From Flabesymbios commensalis (lineage: Eukaryota; Annelida; Polychaeta; Terebellida; Flabelligeridae): DNA of 64,000 bases. Where the stretch lies: NCBI GenBank assembly GCA_964017125.1, contig OZ024908.1:59240021-59304020 (forward strand), written 5' to 3'. Positions within the stretch are counted from its first letter, which is position 1, and each line of letters opens with the position of its first letter. Below, in pieces: positions 48,501 to 60,500 of the stretch. The position numbers and the translations under genes were made by a program. Below the pieces are notes generated by a model. The model did not search any database and was not told the DNA's origin. It was given only the letters and a program-made list of their open reading frames with translations.

Positions 48501-51500
48501 CCGGATGAAAACTTCTCAGATGATGAAGGTCTAGCATTGATTTTTGTAATTTAAGTTGGCCCTAAAAGGTAGACTTAACCAGAGCAATATTTAAAAATGT
48601 TCCCATATACATTTGGAAGTAATTCTTTGCAATATATAGACATTTTTTATTTTATCTCAATTTAAAATACATGTACCTTTATGGAATGTTTTTGACTTTT
48701 AATAAACTTCAAAATCAATGGAAATGCTACATTGGCACAGGAGTTGAAAATGAGCAGAGACAACGTAAAAGGAAGAACTCTGAGATGGTGAATATGTATG
48801 ATAGCATCTGCAAGGCAGTCATCCGCAGATGTACTTTCCTCATTCTATGTGTCAGACCAGCAATCACAGGTTAGATGACTTCACACATTAACCCTTTAAG
48901 CAATCAATTATTTTTTCATAAACCATGGAGACTAAAGGGTTTTTACCCCTCGGCCCGTTGCGCCCGAAGGGGTATTGTTGTCCCCTTCGTGCGCTGCCGT
49001 CTCCGCCGCCGCCGCACACACTCTTTTGGCTACTACACCAACATGGTGTAACAGAATAAATTCATAATTCATACAAACATTCAACCACACCCGGCACTTT
49101 TTTTTACCCAAGGTTAAGGTCAAAGGTCAAGGTCAAATTTAAAAAAAAAAATTGTTAACGCGATAACTTGAAAAATAATTATTGGATCTCTCCAATTTTT
49201 TACGTGAAGTTTCCCATGAGTATGGAGATCACCTGATTAGATTTTCAGCTTTCCACCGATAATCAAAAAGGCCGCCACCTGGCGACTAAATTTGTTTTCA
49301 ACTTTTTTTTCAGAATTTTCTCGAAACCTGGTAGTTTTCGGGGTCTACGAGTCTATTAGTCTTGTCCGTTTTCATGTGAGACTGAAAACAAGGCTGCGGC
49401 GGCCATTTTGGTTTTATAAATTTTATTGAAATCGTTCTTGTTTTCAATTAATTGCCTTCAAACCTGGCATATATATGTTCACTGCATCAGCCGAGGGGTA
49501 TTTGAGTGCTTGCACGGTATTTTTTTAATTGGAAATCATTATACATGTCTTGGGTAGCACTTTCCGATTCATTTAAATACCTATGTTATGAGTCTACGAA
49601 CAGTATAAATATTTTCACTCTTACAGTGCGGGTATTGACTTTAGACGTCAGAATCTGATGTCTACAGACGCCAGATTCTGATGACTAAAGTTGATCCTCG
49701 CGCTGTAAGGGTTGACTCACTTTATCCTAATAAGTATCCCTTATTCAGAAAATCTAGCAAGTTTTTATGAAGCCTTCGAGCGCCAATCATGACAACAATT
49801 ATTACCAATTATTACCAGCTTTTGAAGTTGAAGAGTGTCTCCAATTAACAATAATTTAAAACAGCTGGACTTCATATTGACAAATTCAAATTATTTTTAC
49901 CCACCTAATTTTGTGGGCTGTGTTAGCTAGACACAATTTCAAATGGTTAGAAAATATTAATCATTCACTTTGGTGCATCAAGGAGAAATAAATCTATTGA
50001 CTGCAGATACATATATGAATCCAATGTTATTGTTCAGCTACAGGAGCTTTATTCGCTTTCACAGTCAAAATTCAGCTGTTATTGCGGTTTATCTTCTCTT
50101 GTCATATCAGTACTTAATGAGGTGGCATGCCATAAGGTTTTTAGACCAAAACTGGTTATGACATATTGGCACTATTATTCAATATAAAATTGTATAGTTA
50201 TTTGGACATACATTTTTACAATTTACAAATATATAAAATGTGGTTATAATGCAACCTTGGTTTTGTTTATAGTGGATGAAGAGCTGTCTACCATGTGTTT
50301 TCCTAAAAAAAAATCCAATGGTGAGATTTTTAATTGAAAAACCTCTATCATGTCTATGTTTCAGAAGTAGACCATGCTGCCACAATGCCGAATTTACATA
50401 ATAAGATATATTATTTATTTCTCCTGCCATGCAATCCTATTTGCATTCACAATCTTGAATTAACGGATTATTCCCACTATATATTTTGTCGGTTACAGGC
50501 GAGACAATCCTAACTTCAAAATGGTAGTTTTGAGTCAATTGCTTTTAAAGTTTTGAACAATGATGATAAATCGATACTTCAACATAAAAAAAGTGATTTC
50601 AGCACAGAATAAGACTTGCTCTGTGCCAAATGTAATTTTTTTTATGTTGAAGTATAGAATAACTGAGATTGCGATCACAACCATCTAAGTGCCTACAAAC
50701 TACATCTCAGCTGAGCTCTTCAAAGCCAAAAGGCAGTATCTGCCTACTTGTAAAGTAAGCAGATACCGCATTTTGGCTTTGCACGGCAGAGCTATGCAAG
50801 AACATATTCCTGATGTCCAAATGCTTTGCAATGTCACCTGCTTTGCATTTTTATCCTTACTGAGAATTTTGTGTGCAGATGAGCCTAGCTGTATGACTGT
50901 ACGTCGTCAACTGTCTGATCACAGTGGACATCAGCTATCTGGCAGCGATCCTCAGCTTAACACTATCAGCAGCAGCGCTTCAGATGATGACAGTCTAGCA
51001 GCTAGAGCTAATCCTGTGGTGAGTTGATATCTTTAGCCGCTCAGCTCAACTATGGTCATTTTTAGAATGTTTCATCAGCCGATTAAACCCTTTTTATAGG
51101 GACTAAAATCAGGGCTTTACAAAAATGCACCTGTACAGCATTGGAACAGTAGCCCAGTATTGGCACAGTGCCCACTAAAATTGTAAGGTTTTCCGAAAAA
51201 TGACTTGCTCAATATATTGTTTTAGTCCGAACAATATGTATAAAATTGTCTTCGTAGCTTGTATTTCTTGTGTATCATAATACACAAGAAAGATACAATG
51301 CCAGGTGTCATATTTTTATTTAACAAATATTTATATAGCTTCTGATCCTTGCCCGTCTGTACAGCACCTTCAGCAGTAGCTCTTAGCCTTTTCTATGTTG
51401 TCCCGGACATCGGCGGTAGGGTTTATAAATCCCTGGAAATTTTCACCCACTTGTAGTTAACACAATTTCAACCGCCAAGTTATTCAATTTGAATTTTCAC

Positions 51501-54500
51501 TCACTTGAAGTTGAAGTTTTCACTCAACTTCAAGTCAGTGAAAATTACTGTATTTCGCGGGGTATAGTACACACCTGTATAGTACGCAGGTACCAATATT
51601 TGTACCAAAAAGCACAGATAGTACGCACCGGTGGATAGTACGCCCCAGGGTGGTGAGTATCTACACAGTCTGTCTGGGGTGTGTGTGTGGTATGTCTTTA
51701 TTACTCAAGGCATTCAGAATGTGGTTCAACTCAGCTGGTGACATAAGGAAATAATTGATTTGCTAATAAAAATTATATAAAATAAATGAAATGATTTGAT
51801 GAAAAGAAATATTATAAACAACATAAAAATATAAAATTAGGAAGAACTATCTGAGTATTATATTTATTTTTGTTTTAGTGTCGATCTGACCACAAATGAT
51901 CACAATATAACATATTAGCGCCACCTGGTGAAAGCAGTTATAGTCAGATAAATGACAGGAAATGCGCCATCTGATGAATAGGTTTACAGTCTAGTCTTCA
52001 ATGGGATGCCTACCGTTTATGACGGCCGATATAATCTAACTAATTTTTATTAAGATACAACGAATAAAATAACATTTTTGTAAAACAACGTACTAGTTTT
52101 CATTTAGAGTAACAATAATGAAATGGCACATGTATGTATTGGTGACAGCACTGTCAAGGTGATTTATTACAAGCTTACAATTAATGTATATCATGTATAT
52201 GTATGGATTTAGGAATGTGGCAATTATATCCAGAGCATAATTATTATTATTTATTATTATATTATTCTTTTTGCCGTGAAACCTATCGGTATTAGCGTTC
52301 TAATATTATTTAAGCTTTCTACCAGGATACATTTCGTCTGTATTTTAGAATACCATTGACTTGAATATATATTGCAGTGAAATTAAAGGCCTATAATAAT
52401 AAAACCTGCTAATAATCAAGCCGTATACAGTGTATAAGATAGGCACGTCACTTTGCCGCCGACAGCGACATCTGGTGAATGGAATAGAAGCTTCACAGTG
52501 GTCACGCAATCAAAGCAATACACATGATGAAGTAGGCCTAGCGATGTCTGATTATTATTTAAATAACATTGATAAATGCCTTTATCGGATATTTAAAAGA
52601 CAAATAAATCCTAGGTTGTTATGGAATGTTATTAGCTCCCGCCGTCACCGTAGGTGAGCGAAGGGAGCTATGGATTCTACCTCTGTTTTTTTTTGGCCTC
52701 TTCTTTTGCCTATAACTTTGTGAGAAAATAAGCTAGGATAACAATTTTTGGTATGTGGGTTACTTCCAGGTGGCTTATGGACGGGTTAAAATATTTTTAA
52801 TCTGAATTCAATACGCAAGGTTGCAGAGGAAAAAATGATGATGTGACGGCGTTGGGCCGTTGGGCCGTCCGTAAACAATTCGTTTCCGGAGCATATCTCT
52901 GAAAGTACTTGTCCGATTGTCTTCAAATTTTACACACAACACCCCTAGGGGGTCTAGTTGTGCCTTTTGGGTGTTTGAACTTTGACCTACTTCTGGTTCA
53001 GAACTATGACCTATTTAGACGTTTTGACGCGCACTTCGTTTCCGGAGCAGATCTCGAAAAGTACTGGGCCAATGACAGTCATATTGCACATACATGTTCT
53101 CTAAGGTCCCTAGTTGTGCCTTTTCAGGTTTTTGGACCTTGACCCTGAAGTTGACCCAGCACTTTGACCTAATTTATAACATCGGTAAATCCGACTGAAA
53201 GATTTTGCGGAATATCATGAAAACCGCTCAAGATAGCTACACCATTACTATAAAACAAATTGTGAGGTTTCAGGAGAGGATTCATCTCGAAAAATTTCAA
53301 GTCGATAAAATTAAAAATGGCCGCCTATCGGCCATTATTCACCTTGACAGGCCTGATATTGCGGAATATCATGAAAACCGCTCAAGATAGCTACACCAAT
53401 AATATCAAATAAATTGTAAGGTTTCAGGAGAGGATGCATCCTGAAAAAATTGAAGTTGATACAATTCAAAATGGCCGCCTATCAGCCATTATTCACCTCG
53501 ACAGGCCTGATATTGTGGAATATCATGAAAACCGCTCAAGATATCTACACCATTACTATAAAACAAATTGTAAGGCTTCAGGAGAGGATGTATTTTGAAA
53601 AAAATCATTTTGTCAAAGTTCAAAATGGCCGCCAATCAGCCATTATTCACTTTCACATGGCCGTTATTTGCTAAACCGTGCTAGATGGCTAGACCATTAC
53701 TATAAAACAAAATGTGTGATTTCAGGAGAGGATGCATCTTGGAAAAATTTGACTTGATCAAATTTAAAATGGCCGCCTTTTCGGCCATTATTCATTTTCA
53801 CATGGCTGATATTTGGTAAACCGTGCTAGATGGCTAGACCATTACCTGATTACTATAAAACAAAGTGTGAGTTTTCGAGGGAGCATGCACCCTGAAAATT
53901 TTTAACTTACGAATTCAAAATGGCCGACAATCAGCATTATTTACCTCGATAGGCCTGATATCAGGTAAACCGTGCTAGATAGCTAGACCATTACTATAAA
54001 ACAAAATGTGACGTTTCGAGAGAGGATGCCTTTTAAAAACTTTCGACTCAATAGAATTCAAAATGGCCGCCTATCGGCCACTATTTACTTGCACATTGCT
54101 GATATTTGGTAAACCGTGTTAGATAGCTGGACCATTACTATTAAACAAAATGTGAGATTACAAGAGAGGATGCATCTTGAAAAAAATTGACTCGATCAAA
54201 TTCAAAATATCCGCCAATCGGCCATTATTCACTTTCACATAGCCGGTTTTTAGTAACCGTACTAGATGGCTAGACCATTACTATAAAACAAAATGTGAGA
54301 TTTCAGGAGAGGATGCATCTTGAAAAATTTTGACTTGATCAAATTCAAAATGGCCTCCTATCAGCCATTATTCACTTTCACATGGGCGATATTTGGTAAA
54401 CCGTGCTAGATGGCTAGACCATTACTATAGAATGAAATGTGAGATTTCAGCTGAGGATGCATCTTGGAAAATTTTGACTTGATCAAATTCAAAATGGCCG

Positions 54501-57500
54501 CCTTTAGGCCATTATTCACTTTCACATGGCCGATATTTGGTAAACCGTGCTAGATAGCTAGACGATTACTATAGAATGAAATGTGAGATTTCAGCTGAGG
54601 ATGCATCTTGAAAAATTCTGACTCGTTCAAATTCAAAATGGCCCCCTATCGGCCATTATTTACTTTCACATGCCCAATATTTTGCAAACTGTGTTAGATG
54701 TTAGTCCATTACTATAAAACAAAATTTGAGGTTTCGGTGGAGGATGCACCCTAAGTTTTTAACTAATTTATATCGAATTCAAAATGACCGTAAATCAGCT
54801 ATTAGTTAACTCGATTGGCCTGAAATCGGGTAAACCATGCCAGATAGGTAGACCATTACTGGGATACTGATTAGGATCATTAATTTCAATGGAGGTTTGC
54901 AATCTCTGACAGACTGTCTAGTTCTTATCTTACTCTTAGACTGGGCTTCTTAGACCTAGTTGTCTTGCGTCTTGATTTTTGACCTAGACTAGGACTACAT
55001 TAATAACCCTATACAAAATTGCTTAAATCAAATTCTAATTCGGAGCGGGAGCTCCTGGACTTATGTAGTCTTGTTTCACTAGACATCTTCAGTGTATTAG
55101 AAACAAACGGTTTCATTATAGCTGCTGCAATAATTTGTCATTTTTGGGCGAAAATATAAGGAGTTAGGAGATCGCAGTTCACTCGAGAGACGTGAGACTG
55201 CCTATTTATCAAAATTTTGAGTGACAAATCTCAGCAAAATCAATATATTGTACGCACCGGTGGATAATACGCACCAGGCCAAAAACGGGCTCAAAAAAGT
55301 AGCGTACAATACGCTGCGTTTTACGGTATTCAGATTTGACAAAAGGGAGGTCGACTATTTTCAAATCTTGCTGATTGATGTCAGTTTTTTTTCAACATGT
55401 TTAAAAGCTGATAATGCAATGTGCTAATAAAAAATGTAAAAAAGGAATATAATCATTACCGGAGGCTTAGGGTTTATTAAGGGTGTGAAAATTAAAATAA
55501 GATAACTCAGCAGGTAAAGGGTTAAACTACAAACACTGATGTCAACTGTAGTAGTTGATTTAGTTTTATCTTTATTCTCAATGCATTAAGGTTTCATAGT
55601 GCAGTTTTGTAATCTATTATCAGAGGTGGCTGTGGTTTTAAATATCATGTTTTTTTTCTTTGATGTACAGTGCCTCTCTTCTCTTGGTGTTTTTAGGACT
55701 TATCAGCTCGGAACTCAGCTCATGAGTGGCCTCTGTTACACTCTGTAGGATCTTTACAGGCGGTTAAGGAACGGTTACGACGCGTTCGCTGGCGACGTGA
55801 GCGCATGCGTAACATCACTGCAGCTGACATGGCCTCTGCTTCTGCTCTGAGACAGATAGCTAGTGAACTTGGAAAATATGTCTGTGATGACAATGTAAGC
55901 AAGAAAACATGTCCTGTTGAAGGAAGTGAAGGCAAGGAAAATGGAAATTGTACCGAACCTACTCTACTAGCAGTAGCTATGGAACATCAACAAAACAGAG
56001 CAGAGGTAGGGTATTCAACTTAATTGTTTTTCAATGTGTTCAGTTATAAGCCTCTTTACAAATCTATCAAAATCTTACATGGCAAAAATAAGAAGTACAA
56101 TTTGTTTGACAGACACACCACATTTAATTTAGTAACCAGTGTAAATTACAATGAAAACAATTTTTTATCCCCCACCCGTAGGTGAAGCGGGATTTTAGTA
56201 GTGCCAGGATTCTGTCCGGCACCGTCGTCTGGCGTCCGGCGTCACGTTTTCTTGTGGGCACAAAAACTACTGGTTAAATTCTTTTGAAATTTTAACATGA
56301 CATTCCTAGCAACATGGGGATGTGCAAGTGATTTTTTAGGGATGCTACTAAAATTCATAATGGCCGCCAGAGGTCAACTCTAGAATTTTTTGTGGGCGCA
56401 AAAACTCTAAAACTTGAGGTCAGAAATTCTTCAAGTCGCATTCCCCATGATATGGAGATGTGCAGGTTACTTTTTCAAGGTTTTACTGAAATTCAAAATG
56501 GCCACCACAGATCAACTTTATTTTTTTAGGGGGTGTAAAAACTCAAAAAATTAGTTTGGTCAATTTTTTTTGACATTTTAACATCACATCCTTGCAAGAT
56601 GGGGATGTGCAAGTGATTTTTTAAAGATGCTACCAAAATTTAAAATGGCCGCTAGAGGTCAACTTCAAATTTTTTGTGGGTGCAAAAACTCCAAAACCTC
56701 AAGTCGGAAATTATTCAAATTTTGCTATCACATTCCCTACGATATGGAGATGTGCAAGTGATTTTTTTAAGGTTTTACTGAAATTCAAAATGGCCGCCAT
56801 GGATAAACTTCATATTTTTTTGTGGGCGCAAAACCTGAAAAATTGAAATCAGTAATAATTCACATTGTACAATCACATTACCCACCATCTGGAAATGTGC
56901 ATGTGATTTTACTGAAATTTAAAATGGCCACCACAAATCGACTTTTTAAATATTTGTGACCGCAAAAAGTCTTACCTATTTTATGGCGGGGGATAATATA
57001 GGACTTCACTCCTCTTGTTATTTGATGATTTTCAAATCTCATGTATCCAATATAAAATTAAGTACTTCATGTAGGTAAACTGAAATCAAATAAGTAACCT
57101 GAGAGTACTTCTATATATTTAATCCTTGTTGTTTTCAGTCTCGACTTGAAGCCTTAAACCAGATCCAGGAGATGCTATCAACAGAGCATAACAAAACAGG
57201 ACAAGATGATAGAGATGACATATCATCATTTGCAGGCACATTGCCTGTCGTCACTTCAACTACCCTGTTGAATTCTGTTCACTTACAATTTCTTGCCGGC
57301 TGTTTTGGACTGGGTACTATGCTGACAGAGGGTACCAATTATACACAACTATATCATTATCAGGTAGGCACTATACAGGCTGACAACAAAATATTCAACC
57401 CTTTCAGCTGGGGGACCGACTTTAGACGTCAGAATCTGACATCTAAAGTCGATCACCACACTGAAAGAGTAAAATATTTTTAAAGGTCATAGACCCATAA

Positions 57501-60500
57501 CAGAGTTATTTAAATGAAGCGGAAAGAGCAAACTAAGACAGTTATGACAATTTCAGATAGAAAAAACCCTATTTGGTCGCCATGGCTTATATGTTTCAAA
57601 GGTTAAGCATCGCATCGAGTATTTTCTCAAATTATTGCAAGTGACAAATAACATTGTGCACCTTCAGGAGTGTACGCATACCAATATAAAACAGACAATT
57701 TTAACCTAAAATAGGCTGGAAAATGGATATTGTGATAAAATAAGTAGAAACATCAATATCAGTATTGTTGGTGTATAAATGTACACATAAGGTATGGAAA
57801 GTACTGTGACCAATGAGAAGCCTTTAAAATCTGCTAAAAGTATACAGATAGGCACAGAGTGAAAGACATCACATCCTTCATCATATATCTCAATTATTCT
57901 TCTGTTTTTCAATATATTTTGATTTGATACATTTTTTTAAGTTAATCCGTACCTTAGAACATAAATACTTCATATGCATATATGACTGTACTGATATGGT
58001 TTCACTATAAAAATGATTTTTTTACTACAGGACGGGACAAAAGCTGCTAACAGCAGCACACAACAAGCCATACAGCTTGTGGTTCACAGGATCTATGAAC
58101 ATTTGGTGAAGGCTCTAGACTGTAGCTGTGAGACAGACCGCGAAGGCAAAGGTAGTTTATATTTCTACTTTTATTGGTTGAATTTTTGATGGTGATATCA
58201 TTATGTATTCTATCTGCAATAAATTATTTGTTTCCTAAATAGCGACACATTTGATTATTCATACTTAGATCCTTTGCTGCTGAATTGATTGCTTCTATTT
58301 TTCATTCATTCGAAGCTGGAATTGCTAACGCAGCAATTTCCAGCTTCAAATGACGAAAAATATTTAAATTTATGAAAAACTAAACATCTCCAATATGAAT
58401 TATTGGATTAACAAAGCATCTACCAAAAACTATTTGATCAAATTCAGTGTTATTTAGGGTTAACCATTACACGATTAAATTAAATTAATCAAATATGAGT
58501 AATTTTCACCCACTTGAAGTTGTGGGTTGCGGTAGCGAGACACAGCTTCAAATTTTACCAAGCAAACACAAGAAATTGACCCAGTGTTGTTTCATTCTTG
58601 GCTCACCATCTGCGACACTTGCCCCAACATCAAACAACATGACGAAACTGTCATTGAGAATTTTTTGTGAATTTTTTTTATCAAAACTTGATGAAATTTG
58701 GAGAGGAAACAAATTTGATTATCTGTTGTATGATAATATGTATTTCTATCAAGAAAACAAAATGTAAAATCTCACAGAAGAATAACCTAAGACAAATTCC
58801 ACAGAATCTGCAACACTTACCCCACATTAAACAAGCATTAACTCTACATCTAGTGTTCGCTCGGTTTTCAAATGTTCAGAAAAATGGTCTACATTTTGTT
58901 TTGGTACAGGTACTCGTCAGCGAGTGTTACTTTTCACAATGTTTGCTCTGAGCGTGAAGTATCAGTCTGTGGATGTGTCCCTGGCTGTGTCGTGTGGCAT
59001 GCTTCGTCTCCTGTCTCGCCTCTGCGGCTCACCTATAGCTCTGACTCAAGCCTCACAAGCCATCATGTACTGTTCAGGAAAGTCTCACATTGGAACAATG
59101 CTACGAGTAGCTAGCCTGCGACTTCTCCAAATCTTAGCTATCACTACTGGGTGAGAATCAGAATTTTTTTGTTTTTTAAAATATTTATAGCTGAATTGCT
59201 AAAATAGTAAAAGCTGTCAAATTTTAACCCTTGTTCTGCTGAATTGTTAGAGTATTTTTCATTCATTTGAAGCTGGAATTGCACAATTCCCAGCTTCAAA
59301 TGAATGGAAAATAAAATTATTTATGAAAAACAGATATATCCAAAATTGAATTATTTGATAGCCTGAGCATCTACCACCATATATGTTACAAATTTTAGTG
59401 ATATTTTATTGAGTCTGAAATTTGCTTGAAAACGTATATATACAGTCTTAGCAACACAAGGGTTGATATAACAACTCATGATCACGATATGGTTTTATGT
59501 TTACAGGACATACGCAAAGAAACTAAGTGAAGGTGTCTTGCAAAATTTAGTTGATTTACTTTGGGAACATATGTGTTTGCTGTTTAATGCTCTACATCCA
59601 GACTTGGAAAAAATAGTGTCAAGCTTCAAAGCTACAAATGACACCAATGATGCAAGCAGCTGTTCAGATCAAGAACAAATGGAGTATGACTCCATGAACA
59701 AAGGTAGGAGGGTTCTAATTTACTTTGAAACTATCATCCGGCGTCTTATTTTACATATAAATATGTGAACTATCATTAAGAAAGGGCAGGGATCACAGGT
59801 TTATTTCATGGCTAAAAAGGCAAATACACTGCAGTTTCTTACCCCTCTCCCCAGAAATTCAGTAGAGTGGGGTGGGGGAGATTTTATGAGTTCAGCGTTT
59901 AAAGAAATAAAATCAAGGGAAGTGGAAGTGTACTTGTATTTTACTGCAGCTATAGATATAATTGTAAAATATAGTTGATAGATCAATGCATGTTTCATCT
60001 CTTCAACAATACCGTATCCCCGCGCATAAACGTGCATGCACTTATAAGTGAATATCGCACTTTTTGGGGATGTTTTGAAATTATTTTATGTTCGAATATA
60101 AGTGCATGCACTTGTTTTCGAAAACTAAGTGCATGCACTTGATTTCGCTTTCTAAGTGCACCCCTATTCTCAGTGACTTTGTCGCTCACTCTGATATTTC
60201 AAACAACTCTGTCATCAATTTGTTTCTTTATAGATTCAGGTTTGTGATTATTCACATTTGAAATTGTATTATAATGTTATTATCAGATTTGTATTTTATA
60301 CATTATATATGATATAAAGACCTGACTAAACTAATCCCAGCTGATCACATGTTGAATCACTAAGTTGTCCAGCACTAACTCAAATAAAACACTGTTACAG
60401 TACATATGTTTTGATAACAATAAGTGTACACTCCCCATCCCCAGTATGGGCGTGAACACGTCTATTCACAGCTGCTAGCTATTGACAAAATATTGTCGAC

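Noticed and set aside
57706-57912. Minus-strand membrane protein in HERC1 intron 24
   Set aside because: AT-rich sequence gives hydrophobic residues by chance; there is no start, splice or family support.
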